DNA from: Thozetella sp. PMI_491
Taxonomy: Eukaryota; Ascomycota; Sordariomycetes; Chaetosphaeriales; Chaetosphaeriaceae
DNA length: 64,000 nucleotides
Assembly: GCA_021432635.1 (NCBI GenBank)
Contig: MU270056.1
Span: 124,001 to 188,000 of the forward strand
Reading direction: 5' to 3'
Below the pieces are notes generated by a model. The model was not told the origin of the DNA and ran no database searches. It saw nothing but the letters and a program-made list of their open reading frames with translations. Position numbers and translations under genes: made by a program. Below, one piece after another: positions 11,659-23,971 of this stretch (position 1 is its first letter; each line of letters starts with the position of its first letter).

Positions 11659-12007
11659 CTGTGTTTAAAATTTTGGGAAGTGGCCGAGACAAGGCTGTGC
11701 GGTGAGGATCAGTCAGCTGATGGTAACAAGGGGGGCCGAGGGGGTTCAGTGTGGATGGGATTGAATAGGGAGCAAAAGAAGAAGAGACGAGGGGGGGACA
11801 CCCCAATATAGGGCCGAGAGGGGATGCAGAAGATGGATAGGAGGGCAGTGGACTGGTGGCCAAAGAGGAAGTGATGCAGGGCTGAAGGCTCATGAGGCAG
11901 GAGTGAATGGGCGGGCAAACTCTCCAAGCGGAGGACGGGATTGCTAGGACGTCGGGCAATGTGATTGTTGGGGTATTGAGGTAACGAGAAATGGTGGCTC
12001 GACTTAC
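11659..12007 (-). other. Probable intron in the 5' leader of casein kinase I
   Basis: On the minus strand a consensus donor (AAG/GTAAGT at 12007-12006) and an acceptor (AACACAG at 11659) frame a 349-bp pyrimidine-rich stretch that lies just before the four-codon first coding exon. This would be a leader intron upstream of the start codon. There is no direct transcript evidence. Confidence 0.45.
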
Positions 12008-14077
12008 CTTACGGGAAGTTGTCGTGTGGTCTGAGGGAAAATGGGTTACTAGTACTCGGCAGTGGTGGTGACGAGTGTCCGAGTCGACTCCGACCGTGTC
12101 TGGAGGGCGTCGGGTGAGGGTCAAGAGGTTTCAGCCGAAGCAGAAAGAATGGGAATGCTGCTGGATTGATCAGTACGGTCAGGAAACGACAGTTTTGACG
12201 TCTTCGGGTCGACTGCGAGGCATCTCTTACCCTCTGGGACGTCCTCGTCGGCTGGCCGGACGAGAAGTCTGATGACGATGAAGGGGGACGGTTACGTGGG
12301 GGAAGATGGAGGAGGGAAACAGGAGGAGGAAAAGGCGAGAGGGAGAAGGAGAGACCGCTCATTCAGTCCAGGCCAAAAGTGGGTCCTGAGCCAAGATACG
12401 AGGGCGGAGTCCCCCTTGGGCTGCAGTCAGGTACGTACCCGCATCTCAGCTTACGCTCGTTCTCGACTAACTATGCGTGCCCGTGTATCTTACATGCAAT
12501 GCCCCTCGGACCAGGCCCATGCGAGAAGAAAGTTACAGGCTGGGGATGATTCAAGAGGCCGCGACCCAGCTCAGGCTAAGGCGACCGATTCGCCTGCCAG
12601 AAAAGAAACCGCCAGGTCTCTTCTCGTCAGTCAGCTGGGCCTCGCGAGCCCTGCTCCTTTCCCGAAGCGCGACTCCTCTCGCTCGGAGCCTCGCCAAGTG
12701 TTCTTGGGATTTGTTTTCTCCCTTTTTTTTTTGCCGCCCCGCCACCGGCCTCGTCAAGATTGGCCGCCCCGGTTCGCCATCATCTTTGTACTCGGTATGC
12801 CTCCAACACGAGAGGGGTTCCCGGACGATTTGGACGACAAGGCTCCGGAATGCTGTCGGTGCATCCTGAGTTGCCGAGTGAGCGAGGTGTTTTTTCCCGG
12901 TCGCAGCATCAAACCACGCCCTCGGTGGTAGCGGGACCCCCTCCTCTCTCTTTCCCTTTCTATGCCGCCTAAACTTGGGAGGCCAAAAACCCTTTGAGCG
13001 TTAGGCTCCTAGGGGAGGGCCCGAACCCCGTGAAACTCGCGGACGCCGGCCGCCCCGAGCAAACCGTCGCCGCCATGGCCCCCGTCATGACTTCATTGTT
13101 CCTTCTCCTGTCGCCTCCCCCGGTTCTGGTTCTCGAAAGGCTTCTGTAGATCCCGGCAGTCTGGGTCCAACTGGCGCCGACCCCACGACACAACAGGAGG
13201 GATGTGATGAGGCTGCACCTCAAAGGGGCCAGGGCCTATCACAATGGTTACGGTGGACGCTGTCGAACAAACGGCGCTTAAGTGGACGAGGATCCTAGCG
13301 CAAATTTATTACGTAGACAGCGTACAGTACATACGCGCCTTTGCGCCACTGCCCTTGGTTTTTGATGTCGGCGCCCAACAAGCAGGCTATGCCCCAAATG
13401 TCGTCCCCAGGCGTCCTGAAGGGCGTGCTGGCAGGCTTACATTACATTCCGGCCTGGCCTGGTTGTACGGGTTACACACTTGGACGACCTGGATAGGTCC
13501 GGCATTGACAATATCCCAAGTGGCGGGGCCGCACACTCAGGCATGAGATTGGGCCAGTTTAAGCCCTCAATGCGAACGCCCACAAAAGCGCCCAGCGGCT
13601 GAGCCTAGGGGAGATCGCCAAGGCGCGAGCAATTTAGAAGGAAGAGGAAGAAGCGCAGCCATAGACAATTGCATAGGGAAGTGCACAAAACAAAGAGAAG
13701 GGCTTCAAGCCTCCCGAGAACAAACGATGTCTCATGAGAGACAAAGGCCGAGGCCCTGGGTGCGACCGTGTCTCGAGCGAGGAGATGCCCGGCTTTCCCT
13801 TATTCTAGCCCGTCTTCCTCCCAAAATTTCCCAGCATCCTCGGGTTCCAAGACAGGAGGCCCAGCATTGTCTTCGAAAACACGAAATGGGCTCTCCGGTA
13901 GGAGCCTCCAAGGTAGGTAGTCGAAAATTACGATTTACGTCGGTCCAGCAACGGCAGTGGAGTGCCTCCGTTTCGATCATTCCAGCCCAGCGTCGAGACT
14001 CTAGATCTAACGATTCCGAATTGCTCGGCTCGCGTCTGGCGCGCTAAGAGCGACGGGCCCCCGACTGTAATCGCCCG

Positions 14078-14092
14078 CCCCCCCCCCCCCCC
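14078..14092. repeat. Poly-C tract, 15 nt
   Basis: An uninterrupted C run within a GC-rich intergenic stretch; no associated gene. Confidence 0.85.
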
Positions 14093-15124
14093 TGCTCGGG
14101 AGTGCCTCTCGGCCCCTTAGCCCCGCGACTTGGCCAGACGAGGCTCCCAAGCCGAGAAAGCAAAGAGAACCACCGACCGCCCGCATCACGCCCTGCCCTG
14201 CCCGGGCATCAGCTGGAATCAGACAGGACCCTTTCATCTGATGTCTGCGGGAGCCAGCAACGGATGGCCAGCGTTCCTTGGATTAATAACCGCGGCGTGT
14301 CGGACGCCCATGGCCTGCTAGTCATGCGTGGCCACTCACCCGTGCCAGGCTCAATCCGCGGGTACGCATACGGCGCACATAACAGGTTCGCCCCTCCCTC
14401 GCCACAGGCCTACCGAAGTATTAGGGGGTTTCCGTCACAGCCGAGACCTTTCCGGGCCTGACGTTTCCTCCCCTGACGGGGGGAGGGGTTCCCGTCTATT
14501 TCCCACGGGCCTCCACTTGTGGTACCTATCTTGATGCCCAAAGCCAAGGATCGACCGTGTAGTCCAGGACCCCCTTGGATGACTGAGAAATTATGTCTGA
14601 ATGCCCCCCCGAAAGGCCCTGGGGCGCACAGAGTAAGTCCTTGCTGGGGTCGAGCAGGTCCCTAATTAGCGGATCTATCGTACATGCGATGGCACGTCCG
14701 CTTCGGGGGCCGGCGGGCACGGGAAAGGCGTCGGTGACGACGCCCTCTATTAGGGGGGTGCTCTGCAGATCACGAGCCACCAAGAAAGTAGGTCTTCCGT
14801 AGCGACCGTGCAAGCCTGTAAAGACACACACTACTCTTGTTTTAGGGAGGCGGATAGGTTCGTGGGTGGGCTCAAAATAGACACTGCGCGGCAATCGGCC
14901 GGAAGGGAATGGGCCAGCAGATTGCACCCCGACCCAGCACTGCAGGCGGCAAAGCAATCAGGGGCGTCTATTTTTTGTACCCCTCCCTTCTTGGCCGCCT
15001 CTTTCCCTTTCGAACAAGGAGACGTTGAAGGCTGACCGACGCAACGAAGAAGGCGAGGCGCCTGCAAGAGGAGCGATTTTGTGGAGGAGGGCCAGCGGGG
15101 CTTGACTCCACGGTGGCACCAAGC

Positions 15125-15161
15125 GGTGGTGGTGGTGGTGGTGGTGGTCCTGCTGCTGCTG
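15125..15161. repeat. Trinucleotide microsatellite (GGT)8 followed by (CTG)4
   Basis: Eight tandem GGT units at 15125-15148 are followed by four CTG units at 15150-15161. On the minus strand this reads as His codons in an otherwise unsupported open frame, so I treat it as non-coding. Confidence 0.85.
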
Positions 15162-16071
15162 CCGGATGCCGGCGGGTCTAGATTTGGCGTAGATTTGGCA
15201 TGACGCCAGCACGCATGGAAAACGAAGGCGCACCTCACGATCTGAAGCGCGGTGGGTAGAAATCGCGGTCGTACAACTTTCCAGGTGGCCCCACTACTTT
15301 CGGTGATGGGGTTGTTAGGGTCCGTTGGGGTCGTTATCATGACCGCTCGTCTGACCCCCTCCCCGACGGGGACGCAACTGCAGCAGACGAAGATCCTGCC
15401 CGCCTCAGCAGAGCCATGGGCTCTCGAGTGGCTCACCGCCAGGTCTAGAATGGTGAGTCTAGGCCTCCACCCAGCGGGGGTGGGCAGGTGCCCAGCTCTA
15501 GCCTCTTGGTATGGACAAGGCCGAGTAAGCAAACGCCGAAGGCTCCGGGTTTCCTCGTTAGGCAATCAAGAGCATGCATGCCGGAGGGGCTCGACAGGAG
15601 GAGGCCTGGACTACGAAGATGCAGGCAGGCAAGAAGTAAGACTGGGGACGAGGAGACGAGGAGAGGAGGTGCGACTCACGCCCTTCTCAGGGCCCAGGCG
15701 ACCGCGTCGACCATATCGACCATATGATAGGCAGACACGATGGCTGGTGGCCTTCATCTCTTGTCTGGCAGGTGCTGGGTCCCTCCCTCTCTTTCCGCCC
15801 CCGCCCCAGGTCGTGGCGCGCCACAGAGCGATTCGATGCCCGCGTATTCCCGTTGGCTGCCGACTAGCGAACCACCATGCGGGAATTCAGTGCATGTGAG
15901 GCAGCTGGCCCATCATGTCTAGACTCCTCCTCCTACCACCGTCCACAGCGCATGAGCATGGGGTGACGCACGGCGTGTATGGACGGGCAGAGAACAACAG
16001 CCCACGACGAGCCGATGAACGAGCCACGACGGGCTGACTCGGCGCCGTCCGACTGGCCCTGCGACCGGGAC

Positions 16072-16100
16072 CTCTCCTTCTCCTTCTCCTTCTCCCTCTT
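16072..16100. repeat. CTTCTC hexanucleotide repeat
   Basis: About four to five copies of a CTTCTC unit in a pyrimidine-rich stretch. No gene start is found nearby. Confidence 0.75.
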
Positions 16101-16570
16101 CCGCCCCGTCTCTCTTTCTCTCGCTTTTTGACAAATAGACACCGGCCACTTGGTAATAGGGAGTGGCAAGCGCGTAAAAGGTTGGACGAGACAGGGGAGC
16201 TGAATCACGATGCCTGAAGGGACGTAGCGCGGCAGGAATGTCTCAGGGCGGAGAAGCAGCGGGTCCAGCCAGGCGTTTGGTTCCTCAGCCAATCTCAAAC
16301 GCCTTTCGCCCCCCCGCCTTGTCCGCCTCGATCAAAGCTCAAATGGGACCTCAATGGACGCAAATGCTCCGAAATGGGCGTAAATGCCCCGAGTCACAAG
16401 ACGGAACGCGGCAGCCGGCAGCAAAGCCCCGAGCAATAGAACCGCTGCGGCCCAAACCCGGGACAACTATGGTTCGTGCGAAAGCGCGCACACGCGGGCT
16501 TTTTGCCAGCAGCAGAGAGCCTCGGCGGGGGGAGAGGGGCATTGAGGCTTTTACCTCCCGACCGTGCAAC

Positions 16571-16620
16571 ATGGTAGGCATGGTACATAGGCACGGTAGG
16601 CATGGTAGGCATGGTAGGCA
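16571..16620. repeat. Short tandem repeat of a GGTAGGCAT-type unit
   Basis: The unit ATGGTAGGC or a near variant occurs five times in 50 bp, with one diverged copy (TGGTACATAGGC) in the middle. Purpose unknown. Confidence 0.8.
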
Positions 16621-17359
16621 GCAGAGAGGCATTTGTGACACATGCAACGGTCCAGCGTATGCGGGACACGACCTCGGAGCCCGTGACCCTCTTTTCGCCA
16701 GTGACAGTACTCCGTCCCAGTCGCTCGTCCTCTTTGCCCAACACCCAGGCATTTTGCTTTGTCACCGACCTCCCTAACCGTAGTGCCAGTGTGGGGGAGA
16801 CATGCGCGGCTCTAGTGCTAAACCGCGGCGACAATGTGGAAGCTACCCTTTAGCCCTGGGGCCGGGAAAGCCCAGCTCGTGCCTGGGCCCCCTGATAAAC
16901 GATGCAAGTTGAGCCCCAAGTTGAGTCCCTTCCCCCGGCTGCCCTGCCCCGGCTGCCCTGTCCCGGCTTTGTTCTGGTGGCGGCTGTGCACTTCCGGCGT
17001 ACAGTGGTTGCATCCTCCGGATGCTCCCACGTTGGCGGGTCCTTGCCTTGATGGACTCCGGCTCCCTTGATTAGAGGCGAAGGCCGAATCGGTAAACCCG
17101 TAACCGGACCCCTGCTTTCCCAAACTCGCACACGTGCACACGCGGGAGTCCCGCAACACAACCTATCGAAGCCCTGCCCAGCACCCATTCCGGACCACTT
17201 TACGTATACACATTTGCATAGACGGCGCACTCAGACCCCTTCAAACCGTAGTCTAGGCTTTGGCAGGGAGACTTGGCTGCACATATGCCGTCTGCCCTAG
17301 GAATACTTCACTAGGCTCACAGCCGCCAGGTTACGCAAAGTACATATGCAGATGGCAGC

Positions 17360-17380
17360 CTAGTATGTTCGACATACTAG
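17360..17380. repeat. Perfect 9-bp inverted repeat, 3-nt loop
   Basis: CTAGTATGT (17360-17368) is followed by TCG and then ACATACTAG (17372-17380). It lies in the AT-richer part of the gene-poor region, with no gene close by that it obviously serves. Confidence 0.8.
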
Positions 17381-20183
17381 TGACATTGGTGTCGGTGTCT
17401 CCCATAGAGTTTGCATTTGCCCGTCGGGCATGCCATATGAGTGTATCCGGCCACTGCCAGCGAGCGAAACCTACTAGTACGAGTGGACTCGACACCATCA
17501 AGCCATGTATAGGTGATGCATGCCCACCGCATCGCAACAGAGTGAGGTACAGGGTCTTGCAGACGCGTCCTTGCGGGCAATGAGTGAGGTTGCAAATCGC
17601 CCCTCACGTGTGATGTGCAGTCTGCAATGGAGGCCGGCTCAGAACCGAGTGGAATGGGTGTAGTAGTAATCTTACCAAAAGGAGGCAAGCACACAGCTTG
17701 TACAGCCAGCAGTCTAGAACCGCCGATCTAAGGGTGCTTCGACATATAAAGAAGGCAGAAGTGTCTTAGCCGTGGTTTTGGCTGGAGCATCTTAGGCATG
17801 GACGAAGAGGGACAGTTCACCGCGAGATACGCGCCATGAGGTCCCGTTAGTTCTTCCCGAATGTCTGTAACCAGATGACCAGCTCGTCTAGTCTCAAGAC
17901 ACAACACTTGTCGGATTGGAGATTTTCTCGCAAGACAATATGGTCCAGTTCCACGGGACCACAATATTCGATATGTTACCGGAAGGTACCGAAGACTCGG
18001 CACATGGCAGTATTCTCGGCCGAATAGAACGGCGAGGATCGGGGGAAGGGAGTACATCATGGTAGCACCAACCTGTGATTCCAGGCCAAGCATGGAAACG
18101 CGTCTATCCATAGATATCGTGTTACTAGGCCGTGCCTCCACCTAGCGACGCTGGGTTTATAATGTGCCTTGTAGAAAACACGTCTGGACCACCATGTCTC
18201 GGGCACCCCGGCCATCTTGAAATAGCGTCTCTACAAGACTCAGTAACTGCCTAACACAGAAACATCAAGAGCTACTTCTTCCTTTATGTAATATGAAGAA
18301 GCTAGAACTCATCTTGGCTAATAGCCAAACCTCCTCGCGAGCCGACGAGGGGAGAAGAACCAAGACTCATGGGCAGCCATAGTACTATATCGCCGTTCTG
18401 AGAAGCCCGAGCGTGCATTTTCTTGGGGCGAAATCTAGGGATGAGTAGAGCCTGGAGCAGCGTTTGAGCCAAAAGATAAGCTTTGATACACCGGCTGGCC
18501 TGGGTTAGAGGGGGCACAGGCCGACCACATAGTCGCCTGCCCCTCCCGGCGCTTGGACCGGATACCAGAACGCCTGGCCTCCCTCCCGGCCCTTGGTAGT
18601 ACATCGCTCTACGTATTCGTGCCCTGTTCGGGTCTCGACCTCGTTCATATTACTGCACCGCTCGTAGATTTCTAAGCAGCCATACTTCTGTGACAGAAAG
18701 CCAATTTTATGCAGGTCTAAAGCCACGATACCAGGCCCTTGCGCCTGATGTGAAGTGATGGCCACAGGAAGGCATCTGCGATGGCGTTGCAGATTATCTT
18801 TCGATGCAACGTTGATTAAGTACAGAACCGTCGCACCTCCATCTACAGTGTCGGCTTGAGGCAGCCGAGACTGAGGGACTAAGGGCGGGAGCACGTGTGG
18901 TACCAAGAGGATCAACTCGTCCAGGGCAGGGCCCAGGCTAAGTCCAATGCCGGCGATATGGTAGCTTCTATCATGATATCTCGGTGATTAATCCTGGGTT
19001 AGCTCTCCGAGATAGTCAAGGCTATACAGAGAGACAACCTTCTAGAGTCCGCTGTGCCTCCTTCAGCATGGCATGTGCGGAATGGCAAGCCTCGAGTGGG
19101 CGACCAAGTCCTCATAGAGGAGCATTCGGAGCGAGCGAAGGCGACGGGCATTCTAGGGTGATCAAGTGGGCAGTTCCTTTGGCGAACGGGCCAGCCTCTT
19201 ACCTTCGTGCTTACCGTAAACCGCAGAAGGTGAGATGGTGGCAGACGTCTCGGTTCCAGGTGCGATCCGTCGCCTTCCGCCCGGATCTTCGCAGATCGAA
19301 GGAGGCACTCACCCTGCGTCATGTCTTTGTCTGTAACTAAGAACTGAATTCATACTAGCGGTGAGCCGGCGACACTGTTCCCCGTCCTGTGCGGACCATA
19401 CTCCCTGCTCGGCGCGCAGAAAAAGGAAAGCTCTGCGTCTCCCGGTGCTAAGTGGCGCCCATCGGTGCCAGAGCTTGCGTAGAACCTTCCGCAGCTGCAT
19501 TCGACGGGGTGGTTGGAATAAGACCCGGAACAAGGCTCGCCGGCCGATTCCCAAGCTGCACTATCTATCGCCCCTTGCTTCGCAGTTCGGTTGATCGACC
19601 ATGGCCCGTCCCTCGAGACTAATGTCACCCGGTGAGGATCATTTGTGGGCTACCCCGATCTCCCCCGATCCTCAGAAGCTGATGGTGGGCACTGAAATAA
19701 CCTGAGAAGTGATAGGTTCGCCTGACTCGATAGATACCTGGTAGCTGATCAATATCGTCGGACAGGGTGGGCAGGCGCGGGGTGTTGTGCCGTCTTCTTG
19801 AACGAACCATTGCTTTTTCAATCTTATTTCGCAGCTGGAAGGTGTGGCACTCAGAAGCTGCCAGGGCCGGAGTCTCTATTCAAGCTAATGCACAATATGC
19901 AGCACTAGCAGCGCAGGAGAAAAGATAGGCGCATGGAACTCACGGGAGGGGTCTCGACACGGTTCCTGGCGACCGACCCAGCGGCCTGGGATAGGACGAG
20001 GCATCCAGCCCAGAGGCCCGGGACGAATGCAGCTCGTGACAACCCGAAAGCTCCAACATTCGGATTGCCTGTATTCCAAGGGAGAAAAATAAATAGGCCG
20101 AGAGAGGGAGGGAGGCCGGGACGAAGGAAGACGAGATCAACTTTGAAGACACGTCTCCATCCTTATTCCCCTATTCCGACCAG

Positions 20184-20227
<44 letters not shown>
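20184..20227. repeat. Poly-C tract, 44 nt
   Basis: The longest homopolymer in the window, 44 uninterrupted C on the plus strand, about 815 bp upstream of the small membrane-protein gene. Its exact length should be treated as approximate. Confidence 0.9.
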
Positions 20228-20228
<1 letters not shown>

Positions 20229-21041
20229 TCCTCCGTCTGTGCCGTGCTAAATGCGCGGGACCTGCCTGGACCCCCTTCTCCTTCATATTTCTTTTCCCCG
20301 CGCCCAAAAGGAAGGAAAAATTGGCGATCGTTCAGCCCCGTCCGCTCGACACAAATCGGCAGCTAGGCACGCTGTGGCCGCCGCGATGCTCGTGCGAGGA
20401 GACAAGCACGCCCCAACGATGGCGTTCGACGGCCGTCTCGCAGCGGGCCAGTAGGACTTCACCGGTACGACACACTTCCCGTCATCCCACTCCCATCACT
20501 TGCCGTCCATATATCCGCCCACGATGGTGGGAGGAGCACGTCGCCACTCGCAGGCCGCTTGCATGAAGCCGTGCGCCCGTTAGCTCGACCTACCCTGCCC
20601 ACTTTTCCCACGGGAGGGCTTGATGTCTCTCTACCCTGGAGTGGTATCATCCATACCGTGTACCCCGTACCCGTGCTGGTTATATTCCCGGGGCCGGCAC
20701 TTGTGTCACTCTGGTCTTCGTCGCGAGGCTCCTCTAGCTTGTGACTGCGCTTGCGGCGTGTGTAGAGCACCCTTCGCTGTCTCAGCATCTCGTCTACCTC
20801 CTTCCTCTCTTGTTGGGCTGGTGCGTAAAAGCCTGTTCTCACCAAGAGCAGTCCGACAGCGAGGCTGGGCGGGAGACTCTGTTCCGAACCGTGCTGAAAG
20901 CCCTTTGGTCGCTCTAGAGAACATATATCCCCTCTCCCCTCCCATCCTAGGTCGCTGCTGGTTCCAAACCTGGATCCTGATCCCGATCCCGATCGCCACC
21001 CTCAATATTCAGAAGCAAGCACCGGTGCTTAGATCCGAACC

Positions 21042-21585
21042 ATGACATCGTTGAAAGTGGCTTTGCTTAGTGGAGGACTCGGACTCCTAAGCACTGCAAT
21101 AGCGCAAGAGCAGACCAGTATGGCCCCCATTTGCTCCCCTCCGTGGCTTCGTGGAAGGGACGAGGGCCTCCATCTACGTGCACTCACACGTCTCGGTAGC
21201 TTCCGCTCAAGTCCCAGGTACCACGCTTGTCACCGTGACAAACACCTCACTGTCATCCTCTGCGCCCGCCACCACGATGGGCTCCACGACCACACTTGCG
21301 GCCGCAAACACGCTGAGCCCTACTCCGGCGCCGCTTAGCCCTCTTACTCCTGCTGCTATCGGTGGCATCACAGTCGGCGCGATCGTGCTTGCTGTGGTCA
21401 TGGGGCTCCTGGCATACTACTACGGGTATCGCCGGGCTCGGGGCTGGAGACTAGCCGCCATGAGGCGCCATCGGCTCTCTATCAGCTGCCAAGGCCTCAG
21501 CAGCCCGGTTCACTTGTCTTCAGGCAAGATTGTGAGCCCGACCTTGGAGCTGTCGCCGGTAGGTTCGCCAGAGCGGAAGTCATAG
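21042..21585 (+). CDS. Small signal-peptide, Ser/Thr-rich single-pass membrane protein of unknown function
   Basis: Two exons, 21042-21117 and 21200-21585, are joined over an 82-bp intron (GTATGG...GGTAG) and give 153 aa. Residues 1-21 form a signal peptide ending in STAIAQ. The joined frame then reads EQTTSAQVPGTTLVTVTNTS, a Ser/Thr-rich outer segment likely to be O-glycosylated. One membrane helix follows (about residues 78-100, AIGGITVGAIVLAVVMGLLAYYYGY), then a basic RRARGWRLAAMRRHR stop-transfer and a short Ser/Pro-rich cytoplasmic tail. The architecture resembles small Mid2/Wsc-type surface sensors, but there is no WSC domain and no cysteine cluster, so the function is unknown. An alternative acceptor at 21157 would give a 40-bp intron, shorter than usual. 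Continuous reading in one frame meets stops. Confidence 0.6.
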
Positions 21586-23971
21586 AGAACGACAAGCAAC
21601 GGAGGACTGGCGCACGTCACTAGCCGGGCCACTCGGTCTAGCAGCTTAGGACGACTCCCGCGGGCATTGTCTGGTCCGGTAGCGGGAAGAAAAATAGATA
21701 AAAGGGGGGCATTCTGGCTCCTTTGTGTGGGTTGGGCATTCTGCTAAGGTCCATAAACGAAAACAAGGACGGTTATCTGTTGGTAGCTCTCCTTTCGAGA
21801 GAGGCGCAAGTGGGTTGGTTGGTTGTTATGATGTCTATGGTTATGTTCCGCCATGTACTTTATGATCCTTACGACTTGGTTTGTCTTTGGGTTGGCTCTC
21901 TCTTACATGACCCAGCGTCTTGGAGCGATCCTAGTTGCCAGATGACGCCGCGATATTGTTGGACGGCCGCTAGAAGCCTATGAATATGATATGAGTTAGT
22001 GTTGTATATGATAGCTAGATTATCGATAACGATTTCAAAAGTCTGCCCATCATTGATTTGCTTGCTTGATCGGTCGCATGCGACGGTAGGGGAGAAGAAG
22101 CCGAGCAGTGTGCCGGATGCGGATGAGAAGGTCACCAAGACCAGTCTGCCAAGAGACAAAAGCCTGGCTGAGCGCATGGTCAGGACATGCCTTACTACCT
22201 AGCATGCCGTTCATGACGCGGTGGAATGGAGCAGGAACGGGCTCTCCATACGGCGTTGAGCTTGGCAGCCGGCACTCACATTCCCGACAAGAAGCACCCC
22301 GCCCAATAAACTATATGTCCAAGGCCGATGGTTTCGAGGCCACGCTCGCAGCAGAGCGAGAGCCGGAGGCATGTTTCCGTCGCCCGTCATGGCGCGAGCC
22401 AGGGCCAGGCGGCCGCTGAGACAAGCATCCCGGCAGTTGGCGATGGAGAAAGAGTTTAATAAATGGCAGCATGTTCGTGTCAAGTGCACCAGAACATAGG
22501 ACGAATGAATGCGTGCCGGCCTTGGATCGCCGTTTATTCTCAAAAATAGAACCCAGGCGTGGCTCGCCAAGCGCCAAGACGTGAACGGTGGTGTCTCGTC
22601 TCCCGGTCTCTACCCGCGCCATCCCGAATCGCGAAACATTCTCCAGAGAGGGAGAGACCAGGCGACCGACGGGCGGCTGTTGAATCAGACGGCAGATCCG
22701 CGCAGGTCGACCCGATCGCATCACGACTCAAGAACGGCCGCCGAATAGATATGGTTCCAAAACAGACGGGGTTGCACGTTGCGCTTGTTTCAAACACAAA
22801 GGAAAGACGAGTGGGCAGGGAATCGCGTGCCTGTATTCTTTCGCCAAGCCAGGGCGCTTGGTCGAGGACTCGATTGGCCTTGCGTTTCTCGACTGGGTCG
22901 GCTGGCGAATCGCAGAAAAGGAGACTGATCTCAGGCGAGAGGGCAGTGACAACCGTGACCGAACTGTTTCCGTCGGATGCCCGGACGGCGTTCCCCTCAC
23001 AATTTTATCCTCAACCTTCCCTGCCCGGCTTCCGCTACCAGCAGCCTGGAAAGTAGGTACCCCGTCTGGCAGCCTGCGAGCATCGTGGCTAGTGATGTGC
23101 GCGAATTCCCTGGTTTCACGACTGGCTCAGTGCATAACACTTCATGCTCAGGGGTTGAGACGGCCCCACAGAAAATGAAAGGGGCCACAACTGTGTCTGT
23201 TCTCTCGCTCACACCTGCACGCCGCCCAGCTCCTTCCCCTTCTCTTCGGTCTCATCTCTCTTCAGATCGCAGCCGTGCGGGCAAGGGACTTCGGAGGAAG
23301 CGGTTTGGTCTGGATGATTGCCCTGGATTGCCCCGGGGGATCGGTGGTGCGGCCGATCTCGTCAGTCGACCGTACACCAGACGAAGCAATAGTTGATCGC
23401 ATCTAATACGTCGGTCGACTTCAAACCCACGAAAACCCCAGTGGCAATGCCACTCACTGATTCTGGCACTTGCTGCCTTGATTCCACGTATCACTCTTGG
23501 AAGCATGGATAATTCCTCAAAACTATGTTTACTGGATTGTGTCTTCCATTCTTCTCTAAAAATACCTCGTAGATCGTAGTAGTCCTCGACAAACTCCTCA
23601 CCAGAAACCCGTACTTCTTGCGGCTCCAGTAAATCCAGAGTGACAATTAGCCCAGAAGTAACGGGGAAAAAGAAAAAAGGAGACGACATTAGTTTACAAC
23701 CGACTGCGCGCAAAACAACAACTGCCACAAGACCGGCGAGTTTCTGTCAAGGACCACGGGGATGCTTTGGGGGGCCAAGGCAAGCAAGGGCCAACGCGGA
23801 AGACACATCATCTGTTTCCAAACATCCAAAAGCGGGGGGTATATCGTCACTTCCTGGTTCCTTCACCTAGTCCAGTGGCGCTCGCCCCTCCGTCTACCGC
23901 ACCCGCAAACCAAAAATCAGGAAATAGCAAAGATTGGTGACGCCGCTGCGCGGGGAAGTGGCAGCGGGAGC
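21586..23971. other. Intergenic region
   Basis: I see no supportable gene. A minus-strand frame of 158 codons at 23252-23728 contains a stretch with protein-like composition (LLEPQEVRVSGEEFVEDYYD), but there are no recognisable motifs or splice partners. The first few hundred bases are probably the 3' untranslated region of the small membrane protein. The last few hundred are that of the minus-strand secreted protein. Confidence 0.5.

Larger units (their letters stand above)
11602..21041. other. Gene-poor region of about 9.4 kb
   Basis: Apart from the CK1 leader at its left end I find no gene I can support. Frames of 60-245 codons occur on both strands, overlap one another and show no recognisable domains. 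The part from about 17.2 to 19.3 kb looks AT-richer than its flanks. Two minus-strand frames there (17728-18141 and 18505-18915) read somewhat like protein and could be relics of a decayed gene, but I cannot name a family. Simple repeats are listed separately. Confidence 0.5.

Noticed and set aside
14831-15565. 244-codon minus-strand frame
   Set aside because: Composition is that of GC-rich random frames, with a His run from the GGT microsatellite; no domain or conserved motif.
21118-21157. 40-bp intron in the small membrane-protein gene
   Set aside because: In frame, but shorter than is usual for fungal introns; the 82-bp alternative ending at 21199 keeps frame and gives a better Ser/Thr-rich sequence.
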